Shown here one piece after another: positions 1-12,361 of a stretch of 64,000 nucleotides of DNA. Source of the DNA: Balanoglossus misakiensis (Eukaryota; Hemichordata); NCBI GenBank assembly GCA_040954595.2, contig CM082577.2, forward strand, positions 5,394,001-5,458,000, written 5' to 3'. Under the pieces are notes generated by a model. The model was not told where the DNA came from, did no database searches, and saw only the letters and a program-made list of their open reading frames with translations. The position numbers were made by a program, and so were the translations under genes. The first letter of the stretch is position 1; each line of letters begins with the position of its first letter.

Positions 1-3000
1 CCAGCGGATCTTCGTAATATTTCGGGTTTCTACCCGATTGGTAGAACAGAAATGTTATAGGAGTCTGTAATAAAGACAATAGTGCAACAATTGTAAAAGT
101 CGCTATTGGGGCTTTCGTGGCAAACAAAGAGTGCTGTCAAGACTTAGTGTAAATGGGAATGAATGAATGAATGAATCTGAACAATGTAAAATAAGTGTAA
201 TACACTATCGTATAACATTTTGTGATTATTAATGCAATACAATATGTCAGAATTTGCTCAACAAGAAATGTGCACGCGAAAATCAGCTTCAAGCCCACCA
301 GAGTATTGCAGACATTAAGATATTCACCCAATATTAAATAACAAGCGAAGACAACCTTACTTCAGCAGGTATGTTGTACCCCTTTATAACTACGTCGTTT
401 TCAAGGATACGGGTTGCATTCGCAATTACAGGTCTCAATCTGCAGATAATAGAATTCTTTAGATTGTAAAAAAAAAAACATCTAAAATGATAACTTTTAT
501 GACATGGTTGGTATACTATTGGCACGATTTGCGGGCTGTAATAAAATGCACCTTCAGGAATTACTACAGTAATGATATTGAATATATCATTCCTGTAAAA
601 AAACAGACCTGATCGATGTCATTGAAGAGAATCAGACCAAAAGAACTCTACAGCCATTCTAGTTGCACAAGACCGAACAAAATAATTAGACGTTCGGGCA
701 CAAACCTCAACGCTTCATTGATCACAGCACTGACGAGCGGCAAATGATTGACATGTTCGCGAGAGGCTGTTTCTCCCCTCGGTACAACTCGTCTGATTTC
801 CTGCAGAAGCCTGTCCTGCCACTCTGGGTGTCTGGCAAGGTAGTAGGCTATCCACTGCAGTGCATTGCCAGTCTAGAAGGAAACCACAAATTGAGAGAGA
901 AAACCAAATAACGCATGCGTATTCTGTTCTGTTTCGGTTTACATCTCTCTCTCTCTCTCTCTCTCTCTGTTCTGTTTCGGTTTACATATATCTCTCTCTC
1001 TCCCCCTCTCTCTCTCATATTATAATAGGTGATTTTTCACAATATAAGCCCCCAGCCCCAAGAGCGGAAATGTACGTCTAACATACTGTATCGACCGACG
1101 CAATGAGGAGTTCGGTTACACTTGAATAAACCTCGTCGATGGACAGGTCACTATGTAACAACAGATATGTCATAATGTCTGTGTCCACTTCATCTGGCAG
1201 TTCTCCTTTCTCTTTCAGTTCTTTCAGTTCGGCGAACTTTTCATCGACTCTGTTTTTTCCTACAAGGCGTGTAAGAAAAGAATGACACCTAATCAAATAT
1301 AAACGATGTCAACGCTGATTACTGAAATGAGGATAACGACAATTTATTACAAAAGGCCAAAGTATTAGTGACCTTTTTGAAGGTGGCCAGTAGCCCCTAC
1401 GTGATTGAAACTCAAATGAAGAACATTTCAACACAAACGGTTGTTGGGCCGTTGGCATGCAACACATAGGTGAAGGAATGCCCGGTCGATAGCGCACATT
1501 CATGACCCATATGAGACCCGCCTTGCACTCTGTCATTTTGTTGGTACGACGTTACCATCTGGAGTTTAAACTCTGAAGTACAATGTATACCATGATATAA
1601 TTGAATCCATGCACTCTTACTCACTACTAGCAATTTTTTTCCTGGTGTTTTTCTGTTAGACAGAGGTACTGAACTGATGCTCACCGTACTCAGAAATTGC
1701 ATCCCAGCCGCGGGCGAATCTCTTCCATGGCTCTGTCATCAAGGCAGCCTGGACGTTAGCCGGGAGTTTAAACAAGACGGGCGACGTTTCGAACACGTCA
1801 TACACTCCGCTAACATAATCCCGCGTCTCCTTCGATGCATTGCCGGCGAGGAGATGGACACGCTTGTTGAATAAAACAGACGCCACGGCTGTAAAATAAG
1901 ATGATTTGCTGAGCTTATTTACTTTAAATCATACTTCGCGAAAGTTCCATTGCAAGCCTGTTCACCAAAACATGTTATATCAAAGAAACTTGTTTGTAAA
2001 CAAAGTGACGTGAACGACGCATTATTAGTCATCACATGTACATGTATTTAGAGCAGACTGATACACTTTGTACAAAGCCTGACTTTGCACTGGTCACGCA
2101 GGCGCGGATGGGACGACACCCATCCTTTAAAGCAACGGAGAAGAATTACATGTAATTACATCCTCCCCATAATGCAGCAGTGTTACCTACATTCAGCTGA
2201 CCATTCAGAGCACAGCATTTGGAAATCGGGAACGGTGTTGTCAGCCAATCGATCGTGTCGAATTCTGTGCATAAAGTCTGTAATGACGTCATTGACATTA
2301 TCTGAATACTTCAATATCTCATGTGGTCTCATAATTTTTTTGTTCATTGGTCGTCTGTGTCGGTTCCAGTCTTCCCCATTTCTGCAAAAAAAGTTTTAAA
2401 CGCCCACATTTGACGTTTATGGATGGAAAGGATGCACGGACGTGGACTTTGTCTCTTCTCATACAATTACACTGTGAATTTGCTAGAAAGCCAATTTCTA
2501 GCCTACTATTGTCATTTCATGAGCGTAGCTCTGCCAAATGAAAACCATTTCAGTGGTCAAATAAAATTGTATGTACACCACCACACTCCGTTCTGAGATG
2601 AACCTTGTTGAATGTGCCACCCTTAAAAATACCTTTGCAAATGCTGACTTTTTTTCATGTTAGACTAACCCTTTCAACACGTTTTCTGATGCCAATTGAC
2701 GAGTAATGGTCAATATTCAAGCCTAAGTTTTGGCATTGTGCCTGGTGATTGTCCTTGAAAGGTCTCGATGACCTGAATCAGTCAATACAGCTGTCCTTGC
2801 CAGCTGGCTGGCTCAATGACCTGATCAATGTCATGCTGAGGTCACAATACAAGCCTTGTAGCTAGCCACCACGCAAAGGAACCTTCCAATATCGGTGTTT
2901 TACTGCTGACACTTTCAGAGCCTCGTCCCATCGACCACGAGATATACTTACTCGAGAAATAATCCATATGGTCTTCCTTTCTTCTGTTTATAGAGTTTCC

Positions 3001-3451
3001 AAGAGGCCAGCAGGTCATAATGTTCATTCGCTCTTCTCGGATACTTCCCCTCGTTCTTGCAAACCAAGGCGAAATCCTCGGGGTCTGTCAAGTAAACCTG
3101 CACCGTATTCCCGAACACTCTTTTGTACACCGGGCCGTATCTCATATCCCACTCCTTGTATTTTTCCCATGGTTTATGCGCCTCGCTCTTCGTTCGCCAT
3201 CCCTTCAAACCGTAGATCAACCTCCTGACAAAACTCTCCGAGCCCTCACCTGGTAGTTCACTGAACGGTTTGACAGGAGCCGTTTGCTGTTGCAAGGTGG
3301 ACCCGTCCTCTGTACTAGCACTGGCACTACTACTAGTACTAGCCCTGTAACAAACTACCGATGATGGGTGGTTTTTAACAGCTTGGCTAACTCCCACAGC
3401 TGCGCGAGAGAGCGATTGACGTGAAAAACATGTGAAGCGAACTAGCGACAT
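1..3451 (-). CDS. Mitochondrial-clan cytochrome P450 (5' part, cut by window edge)
   Basis: Heme mono-oxygenase of the mitochondrial P450 clan (CYP24/27/11-like), expected on the matrix side of the inner membrane with adrenodoxin as electron donor. Seven exons were rebuilt on the minus strand, all with GT-AG borders and consistent phase: 3451-2952, 2381-2191, 1888-1685, 1259-1087, 872-706, 439-361 and 64 to beyond base 1, giving about 459 residues. The start at 3451 gives an Arg/Ser-rich N-terminus without acidic residues, typical of a mitochondrial presequence. Seen in order: the clan-typical GRPYGLFLENGEDWNRHRR with the C-helix WxxxR, MRPHEI, the I-helix ASVDTT (about residues 352-357, joined across an intron) and the K-helix EALR (ExxR, 409-412). 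The Cys heme-ligand loop lies outside the window, so activity and subfamily cannot be judged. Substrate unknown. Confidence 0.93.
943..1015 (+). repeat. CT microsatellite with a duplicated flank
   Basis: Two CT runs (about 943-968 and 990-1015), each preceded by the same sequence TTCTGTTTCGGTTTACAT, lie in a P450 intron. This points to a tandem duplication of about 47 bp. Confidence 0.9.
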
Positions 3452-4780
3452 TCTGAATTGGATCCGAGACCAGGAAACTCCGTTTGTTGTTTACTACACG
3501 AGTGACGTAGAATGCCTTTGGTTATATACATGTATACAAGCCACGGTTCGTTGTGTTCGGAGAGCCCGTGTATATAAAGTTTAGTAAATCTTCGATAATA
3601 TCGGAATGGTGGTTATGGCTGCTCTCCTGGGTCTGCTCTAGAACTGCCAACAGGTCACGAATGACTGTACTTCCCCCTAAAGCCGTCTTATCGTCCTGCC
3701 CAGATCACTAGTAAGGGACTTATCATTTATTCCAGCCGGGGGTAGGGGGGATCCATGTATTGGTGGGGTGTGGGGTCACCCAGTTGTTGAAATACTCAAT
3801 AGGATGCCGGTGTCTTTTTGATTGTGATCAGTGCAAATTTCACACCCCACAATTACACCAAAAATTGATAATTTACAAATGTACTGTATTTTATTGCAAA
3901 AACTCATATGTAAATAAATAAATACAAGTATTTCGAAGGATGACAAAGTTGAAGCTAAATTCACATTAGTTTTAAAAACAATACTAAAGGTTCATTACAA
4001 CACAACAACTTTGTCTTTTTTCTGGGTTTTTATTTCTGTGTTGTTTCTAATTCTACTAATGCCATGTGAAACTGTCCAGTAATCGAAATTTCAAACAATA
4101 ACAATGCTGACTGCAAATACAGGGATGGCGAAGTACCAGACATTTCAACATATTTCAGGGGCTAGAATGAGAAATTATACATTGCAAAGTTTATAAATAA
4201 AGATTATAAGACAACTGAGTGTATTTCTTTCTGAAAGTGCTGTAAAATAAATGCCCATGAAGAAAACGTGATTTCCGATGAATGCCCTCAAAAGTTGATT
4301 TTATACACATATTGAGTGGTGTAAAAAATACAAAAACAGTATGTTTGACTCAGCCTCTGGACTGCAGTGCCTTAGGTCTAGACATTAACAACACCATGCA
4401 TGCACTTCATGCACCTGGTGTACACCTGTTTGCAGGCTGGCTCCACACACACACAGATCAACCAATCAGACTAGTCCAGCTGTACTGCAGGTATCTAGTG
4501 GGCTTACAGCTCTCACCAGATGTGTTTTGTTTTGTATTTTGTTTTTGTCTTGTCTTGTTTTTTTACTGTTGTTGTTTTATTTGTTTGTTTTGCTTTTTTG
4601 TTTTGTTTTGTTGTTTTATTTGTTTGTTTTGCGTTTTTGTTTTGTTTTTACATCTTCCCGGGTGTTGATACCTGTGAATGCCACTGGCTGTTCAGCAGAC
4701 CAAGCAGACAGGCACGTCGATATGAGGAAGTCTTCACCGAGGCATGTCAAACAGTCCAACTGACATTCGCTGCCTCAATG
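3452..4780. other. Intergenic: P450 promoter side and STK19 3' flank
   Basis: No coding exon recognised. The part next to 3452 should hold the P450 promoter and 5' UTR. An AATAAA signal on the minus strand (TTTATT at 3890-3895) could end the STK19 transcript, giving a 3' UTR of roughly 0.9 kb. Bases about 4520-4650 are a T/G-rich stretch of imperfect TTTTG/TTTG repeats; open frames there are artefacts of composition. Confidence 0.5.
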
Positions 4781-6905
4781 TCACTCACGGAGCCTCAACA
4801 ACCAGCCTGAAGTGGTCTGGATCCTGAATGGACAAAAAAAGGATTCATTGTTTTCAATCACCATGCATACATGAAAAACATTCCCATAAAGGATTATGAA
4901 ATTGTGTAGGAAAACCTGAGTGACAAATCCTACTTGCACTTTCCAAAGGAGTCAGTGACCTTCTCACAATGCTGTCCAAGGTCAGCCATGAATGCATACT
5001 TCAATAGGCGACTCATTTTTTTTATCACCACACATTTCTATTCATAAATAATGCAACGCACCATTGATAACACGTACAATTCTACCCGCTGAGCTATTGA
5101 ATTCTTACCAAGTAGAGTGAGTGTGAATTTTCCAATCCAAGAGACAACCCACTGCTAGTTTGGCACGTACATCTTCTCACAGAAATTTCTCAAAAGAGTC
5201 TATATTTAATCCACTTGCAGACAATATACCACAAATGTAACTTCAATTCATGATGTAAAGAAAACTCTCTGACTGGAGGAACCATAGTATTTACCTGGTA
5301 ACAAACTCTGCACCGATGATATCCAACATGTGATACGCCATACTCAGCTTCTTTACTGCACTTAATTTCCTTTCTTCAAGTTCCTGTCGGGAGACAGCAG
5401 ACAAGCAAAGTCTATATTAACCCTTTGAACATTTCTGCTTTCAAAATGAGGTGTAAATTTTTTATCATTTTCACACAGTTTCCCTATTTACACCAAGTGG
5501 ACATAATTTCGATTACCTGCAGGTCTCGACGAATATTTTAACGAAAAAAACATCACATGGTGTTATAATATGACATAAATTTTGTGAAAACCCTAAAGTT
5601 AACTAGGTCATTAAAAATGGTGAAGACAGCTTCATTCTCCGCAAATCATGATAATAAATGTACCAAACCTTACCTGCTGTAGAATCTCTTGATATTTGGA
5701 TTTCCTGATTGTCCTTAATAACATCTGTCTCCCTGTGAAAAAAAAAAAAAAAAAAACAGAAAAAAGTTTCATGAATCCCCAAACTAAGACTAACATCAAT
5801 TAACTTCTTTCACTTCAATTATGAGCATTTGTCATTTTAGCCAACATTCTCTGGGTCACATGCATTATCATTTAGGAAGCCTAACCTTTTGTAAAAGATT
5901 TCATGAATATTCCAGCACCGGGTATAGCCAACCACCAACTGCCAATGTCACGTACTGTCAGCAAACCAGCGATGACCAGCTGCCTACATGGTTAATAATT
6001 GGTTCAAAAGAGAAAAAATCGTGATTAACTTTTTGGACAAGGTGTGTACAGTAACACTGTAACTATATGACGCCCCCCCCCCCCCAACACACAGTGTCAC
6101 AACTGATCTTTTCTTAACTCTCTATATACTTACGTGATTTCATCATCTGAGAATTGAAACTCATCAATCATGGTACTCTTATTCAGACTGACATCACAGC
6201 ACTTTTCCACAGCTGTGTCCAAGAACTTTGCCACAATGCCGTTGCCTGGCAACTGTCTCAGTACGTGGTGTTTGTAGTCGTCCGTGAATACAATACAGTA
6301 TTCATCGATCGCTGCTCCCAGTTTGAACATTTTGATCTTCTTCTCATCTTTCAGTTGATCCTGGAGACCAAAGTTCAACCAAACACTGGTTAAAGAAAGT
6401 TTGTGTGCACAAAAACTCAATAAAGGCTGATTCTGGATTGGGGATGAAAGGGGAAAGAAATCATCTGACTGCTCACCAGTTGACGATCAACAAGCGTCTT
6501 GTTACGAACAACACTGTAGACTTGATGTTTCAAAATAATATGAGGTATACGGCTATCAAAAGACTCAATATGGTAGAGAGACTTGATGTATTGCAGAGCT
6601 GCCTGGGTGTCATTTGGCAGATCTGTCGAGAGAGAGAGAGAAAAAGTTATTTACTCGAGTAACACAAATTGGATTTTCAAAACAATGACAATAAACTTGG
6701 AGAGACAGACTTCTTCAGCGTCTCTTTTCCACAGAAGACTGCAGCAGCCAGCAGGCGACATTTTATTCAGAAGTTGACGTATCAGAGGCTTACCCTGTTC
6801 TGACACTGAGGAGTCATTTGTTCCCCATTCTGACTGCTGCCCAGCCGGTGCACATATCCTCCGTTTCTTTTTGAAGACATCAGGTACACGTCTTGACCTT
6901 TTCAT
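4781..6905 (-). CDS. STK19: STK19 (winged-helix protein, transcription-coupled repair factor)
   Basis: Complete gene of 257 aa, close to the human protein (about 254 aa). STK19 was named a kinase but is now regarded as a tandem winged-helix DNA-binding protein that acts in transcription-coupled nucleotide-excision repair in the nucleus. Seven coding exons, all phase-consistent: 6905-6794, 6622-6477, 6360-6134, 5983-5886, 5732-5674, 5383-5295 and 4823-4781. Family signatures are RIPHIILKHQVYSVVRNKTL followed by VDRQL (near residue 86), FTDDYKHHVL, GLLTVRDIGSWWLAIPGAG, RKSKYQEILQQ, and a C-terminal TTSGWLLRLRE matching the vertebrate TTSGTLLRLPE end. The N-terminus MKRSRRVPDVFKKKRR is basic and could be a nuclear localisation signal. 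No kinase motifs (no HRD, no DFG) are present. It is divergent with DXO. Confidence 0.93.
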
Positions 6906-7393
6906 TTCTGATGAAATATAGAAATATTTTAGTTGAATACTCTTGAATCAGCTGTAGAACTGCAAATGAAGTAGCCTGTTTAACTATCTTCCAGATAGTT
7001 ATGAAACGGTCACATGCTACATGCTTATATCATAAGCATGTTATGAAATCAAACGGTGATCTGTCACCACCAGTCAGTGGTATAGACAATGAAGACTAGC
7101 CCCTCTTACAGGTTTAATTTTGTCACCATTAATGTAAAATGTTACAGAACCTTTCCGTGTTGTATTATACAGGTCATGGACCGGGAAACGATGCAATCTT
7201 ACCAATTTTTGTCAGAAACACCCGCTATCACGACTCGACACCACTGCCATTTTGGATTTCTGAAATACTCGGTGCTGATTGGTTGATTGGCACTGAATGA
7301 CCTGGGTCAGTCTAAGGTCATTCAGGTGAAGAGTGGTCGAGTGTTTGATTGTTTGATAACGGTTGCGCTTTCTGTCCATTGGTACCAAAAAAA
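6906..7393. promoter_or_regulatory. Shared divergent promoter of STK19 and DXO
   Basis: 488 bp separate the two start codons, so both transcripts start here. Visible elements: two reversed CCAAT boxes (ATTGG at 7278-7282 and 7286-7290), a YY1-like CTGCCATTTT at 7244-7253, and an AGGTCA-type direct repeat at 7304-7320. No TATA box stands out. Element calls are by eye; the shared-promoter role is inferred from gene orientation. Confidence 0.7.
7294..7324 (+). promoter_or_regulatory. DR5-type nuclear-receptor element inside an inverted repeat
   Basis: GGGTCA (7304-7309), a 5-base spacer, then AGGTCA (7315-7320): this matches the DR5 layout bound by RAR/RXR dimers. The site also lies within a 10-bp perfect inverted repeat, TGAATGACCT (7294-7303) and AGGTCATTCA (7315-7324). 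It sits about 75 bp upstream of the DXO start codon. Binding is untested. Confidence 0.4.
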
Positions 7394-8009
7394 ATGATGA
7401 AGCGCCAACACGAGGAAGAAAATCCAGATTACCAGAAACGTATCAGAATGGGTTATACTGATAAACAAAGTGAGTCACCAAGAAAATCGCCCGACGAGTC
7501 AAGTTCTGCAACAACACTACCAACACACTCGCATTTGTACAATGAAAGGTTTCCGTTTTTCAGAAAACCTGCGGAGATCGGCCACTTCTCGATAGACGCG
7601 AACAGGACGTTCTTCAACGACGATCGACAGTTGCGGTACTACTTCCCACCCAAGGATTCCCGTCGAGTGGACTTTGACCTCAGAAAAGGTTATGACATAT
7701 TCATTAAGAAGAATGAAGATCAAAAAGACCGACTGGATTTGTTACTGAAATGGGTTCTTGCTAATCGAGATAAATTCAAGCTCCTTCCTCCAAACAAGGG
7801 TAGCAGTAGCAGTGATAGTGCCAAAGATGCCAAAGAGACCGAAGGTGAAAGTGAAAGTAAAGAGACGAAGCAAAACGACGGAAATTCCAAAAATTCGACA
7901 GAGATTGGAGTGGACGAGAGACCGAGAGAAGAAATGGAGGCGGAGAAATCTGATTTCAAGTACACATTTTTTAATACACGTTGATTTGGTGGCAGTGGTG
8001 GTGATGATA

Positions 8010-8059
<50 letters not shown>

Positions 8060-10203
8060 TGGGGTGGTGGTAATGACGATTGTCAGTCATGAATTGACAA
8101 TTATAAGCATTCCGTTCTTCTGATGGTGATAACTTGATTTATAGACAAGTCATTTGAGAGCATTAAATATGACCATGTATATTTGCTTCTTCCTCCATCA
8201 GCCTGAATACAGATTTTGTCACATGGCGAGGCCACCTGACCAAAATACTGTGTACACCGTATGAAAACCGAGAAGGCTGGTTGATGGCTGTCAGTCTGTA
8301 CAATGGGACGTACTACATGAGCGAAGTAGAAACGGAGGAAGCTGAGAAGCAGAGGCTAAGCATGACTGATATGCATAAAGAAATGACATACTGGGGGCAT
8401 AAGTTTGAACAGTATGTCACAAGTGGTGAGTAAAGTGAATTTGCTAAATTGCTGATAGGCTCTGTGATCAGGTCACTCCACACATACACAGTCATGTACA
8501 TGTGTTGAAACCAAATGTTAAATCCTTCATCATGCTTAGTGCATGTACTTACCTCCTGCTGGCAGAATACATCAATGAAAAATTTACGGAGTTATACTGA
8601 CAATATCATTTCCATTCAGAGGATGGTACCAAGTCACCTGACACAGAAGAAGCTGTGAACAACATCGACGGATACTGTGCAGTGGTTCGCACGAGACTAA
8701 ACAGCCATTCCTTGGTGTTCTCGGGAGAAGTGGATTGTTGCGAATCACCGAGACATCGCACGCAGAGTGGATACATTGAACTGAAAACCAGTCGAGAGCT
8801 GCAGAATGATAGGCAGTACAGGAATTTTAAACGGTAAAAAGATTGTGAATGTCTTCGGACGCCTCCATTCCATTTAGACTTTGACAGTGTTGACAGACTG
8901 CTGGAAATTCAGTTTTAAATGTTTGTAAAACAAAGCATGGATCACTGAATGTTATTGTGGTTGTCATTTTACCTGATTCCCCCTTGGCATAAATCAGTTT
9001 GTTGTTAGAGAGGGTTTATGAACATCTATGTGTTAACCTCCTCTTTTCTCCAATTCAAGCAAAAAATACTGAATTAACAGTTTGTGACAGAGCCAATTAC
9101 CTGAAAACAAAAGCAGTCTGCCTGAAAACATGCATGAATAAAAACAAGAGTGTACTTTGTCGTACACGTAGGTGGCGCTGTCTAATTAGGTACCAATAGA
9201 AAGTGGTTTCCCATGACTGTCTTGGCTTTGTCTTGTCTTCGGAATAGACAATCCTTCAAATTTGCTGGCCAGATTCAACATTGTGGCATATCATTGCACA
9301 CCACAAGGTTGCGTATAGCCTGTCAAATGTACTATTTTTGAATGTGATGATTTCCTCAGATTCAAGTTGCTGAAATGGTGGGCCCAGTCGTTCCTACCCG
9401 GTGTTCCGAGGATAATTTGTGGTTTCCGTGACGATGATGGCAGAGTTGTTAGGCTCGAGAATTATGAGACCATGCGAATACCGGACCTGCTGAAGGTAAG
9501 GCAGCTGTTCACATCATCTGCTGTGCGTGTGTGAGTAATGTTCCCCAAGCAAACGACAGAGGGCAGGCAACAAGTGTTTTCACACAAACTGGTGACAACT
9601 GAAAACATAGTTTCTTTTATTTTTTTTAAAAACTTAGTTTTTTTACGGTTGTGTTTTATGGTTGTGGTCATTCACAGGTCAAAGTGTAAAGGTCAGTCAT
9701 GTACAGTCATTTCTTGTTGGGCAATTTGATTGCGTTTGTTTTACTAGCATATTCTTTTTTCCCCCATTTTCATACAACAGAATGATTACAATTCATGGAA
9801 TCCAGCTGTGTGTGTCACGTTCTGTGACAGATTTCTAACTTTTGTGAAGTCAGTGGCGAAAAGAGATGACCCAAAGTAAGTATTCAATATGTCTGTATTG
9901 ACCATTTTGATACATCATTCTGTATATAAATGTGCAGGGCTCACAGAGATATCTGGTATCCAATCAATAGGTCGACCTGTTCATGGGATTGTGTCAGTAA
10001 CACCCCCATGGCCAATAACAGGTACCTAATTATGACTTTTGTTTGTTTTTCTGCAATTTTCTCTTTTCAGGGTTGTTTATTTGTTTGAGTGGAATCCCAC
10101 TGCAGCAAAGGTGTCGTTCACAGTTCACGAAGAACCGGAACACAGTTTTTTGCGAGATTGGTACCTTGACGGCAGCAATGGAACGAAGTTGCAGACTTCA
10201 TAA
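7394..10203 (+). CDS. DXO: DXO / Dom3Z / Rai1-family decapping and 5'-3' exoribonuclease
   Basis: Removes incomplete, non-canonical or NAD caps from RNA and degrades the body 5' to 3'. Six coding exons, phase-consistent: 7394-7959, 8202-8425, 8620-8833, 9360-9495, 9781-9875 and 10071-10203, giving 455 aa. Family motifs in order: [16 protein letters not shown] (about 53-68), [26 protein letters not shown] (254-260), SGEVDC (298-303), IELKTS (316-321), [14 protein letters not shown] and RDWYLDG. The metal ligands of the human enzyme match E258, E300, D302 and E317. It is longer than human DXO (396 aa), mainly because of a Ser/Glu/Lys-rich low-complexity stretch at about 133-188. The first donor (AA|GTACAC at 7960) is the one that keeps phase; its exact position is the least certain part. 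The paired ATGs at 7394 and 7397 fit the start. Confidence 0.93.
7999..8063 (+). repeat. (GAT)n microsatellite in DXO intron 1
   Basis: Nearly perfect GAT triplets followed by GGT triplets, directly after the first DXO exon. Open frames across it are compositional. Confidence 0.9.
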
Positions 10204-12361
10204 GCGATCATTTAGCGACTCCCAACACAGGGACAATCTGTTGATTTTTAAATTGGCCAGCACACTGGCAGTTTTAAAAGAGAAGCTGATAAAAAAATAT
10301 ACGTAATTATTATAATCGGAAGAGGTTCACTGTACACAAACATTTGTCTCAGACTTGTTCTCCAGATTCTGAAATATATGGTTCATGACCAATCTTTGAG
10401 GCAGTCACTTGCTACCCCTACCAATTTCGCAATCACTGAAGGTGCAGGCATCATGCCTGTGTTAAATTAAGAGACACATGCCACAAATATTTCATTCATA
10501 TCACATTGTGTTTATTATTCTGTTATGCACTTATTCCCAAAATATTTCCCTGATGACTATATAAAACTGCTAACTTTACTCATCACTGGCCTTAATTAAA
10601 GTTGAGTGGAGTGTGTGCTTTTTTTTTAGTCCATATGGGGCAACAAGCCCTTTGAGCTGTTCCATTCCAGGAATGAGGGAAAGTGAGAATGGGGAGCTTC
10701 AAACTGCTACTTAAACCCTTTATAAAAACATGAAATACACACTATTTATATTCATTCTTATCACCCCAAAATGATCATTTGCTACTAAAATGTACAAATG
10801 TTTCAAATAACCGCAAACTATTTCAAAATGACCGTGGCTAAAATACAGGGAATGGGAAAACAGCCCCTTTCTTTATACACAAAATACACACTTGTATCAA
10901 TTAAACATTAATCAAAGAAGTACTGAGGAAAACCAGTGAATTATTTTCAAGGAATTCACAATTGGGGATAAAGTTGATACTCAGTACTTTATACCTACTT
11001 AGTAATCAGTCAGTGGAATTAATTTGGCAGAATATCATACAACCTTTACATTGGGTCAAAGTAAGTAAATCTGTTTTGAGCCACTCGACATGTCTTTGGT
11101 TTTAGAGCGCATGTGACAATTTCAAGTTCAATCGAACCTGAAGCCCAAAAATGACACCATGTCACTGAATGGTACAATGGTGGGAAAATGACTGCTAGAG
11201 TATAGACTCAGTGGAAGTTGTAATCTAGTTTCGCAAAAAAACATTTTGCCAAAAGTTAACTTTTTTCCCCAAAATCTGGGTGCAAACACATGCAAAACAG
11301 AATTTACTTACTTTGGCTCAACTGCAACATAGTGCAGCAAAATAATTAAATTTTAACCAATCAACAGTGTCTGATTTACTTTGCATTGAAAAGGACACAA
11401 TTATAAATGGCAACACATTTGTACTCTCTTTGCTAAACACTGAAGTTTACATGCACAAACTGGCAATCTTTCCTGGCACTAACCTAACCTCATAACCCTA
11501 CAGTACTTTACTAAGGGAAATTCCATGTTTTGTATATCTTAATAAATTCCTTTCAAAATACTGTTACAGGTAGTACTTACTCTATAAGAGTATGGAACTA
11601 TGCCATATATACCCCACGTATGAAACTACACCTTGCCACTCTAACATTTATACATAACCGACAGTTCAGTCGACTTTTCAGTGTTTTTCCCCTAAAATCA
11701 AGAAGTATACTTCTGTACAAATTGATGTAAAAAAACACAATTTGCAGTTTATTGTAGAAAAAGGCAAAGGCACTGAATGGCTATCCTATTTTCCAGCTGT
11801 ATGTTTTAAATCTGTTATAAAACACATCTTATGGGGTGTTGTTTGATCGATTGACTACCCAGGTCATGAAAACCTTTACTCCCTGAAGTTGTAGTCAGTA
11901 TCTCGATAGGTACAGCTCTCTGCAGAGTAACTTATAGCAAAGTAGTTCCATGCGTACAGACATGCCACTATCCGAACTAGATTTCAAATGGTTCCCCCGG
12001 TCACTTGACTATCTGTAGGGTAATCTATTATCCAATGTATATCCAGTGGCTTATAATAATAGAAGTACTCAAGCAACAGCGACAAGGAGCCAGCATCCAT
12101 TTGTCCAGCCCCATAAAAGCACAAGAATCTCACCACGGAACTGCGAGCCTAAAATACAATTTGCGAGAGAATTTACAAAATTGCCCACCGGCAGATACGT
12201 CAGACAATGTTGTAGACTGTAGTGGTACCCACAAGCTGTATTCCACCACAGATCACTGGAAGGAATGCAGTGAGTGATTTCAGAGTGTAGTACAAGTAAT
12301 TACTGACTGACTGACTGTGCACGCTTCACAAGAAACGCTCTCTGTGTCCCCCCTTATTTTT
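10204..12361. other. 3' flanks of DXO and ARL6IP1 (convergent)
   Basis: No coding exon seen. A minus-strand AATAAA (TTTATT at 10511-10516) would give ARL6IP1 a 3' UTR of about 1.85 kb, covering most of this AT-rich interval. No clear AATAAA was found just after the DXO stop at 10203, so the DXO transcript end is open and the two transcripts may overlap. Confidence 0.45.

Noticed and set aside
2281-2296. CRE-like TGACGTCA
   Set aside because: It is inside P450 exon 2, encoding NDVITD.
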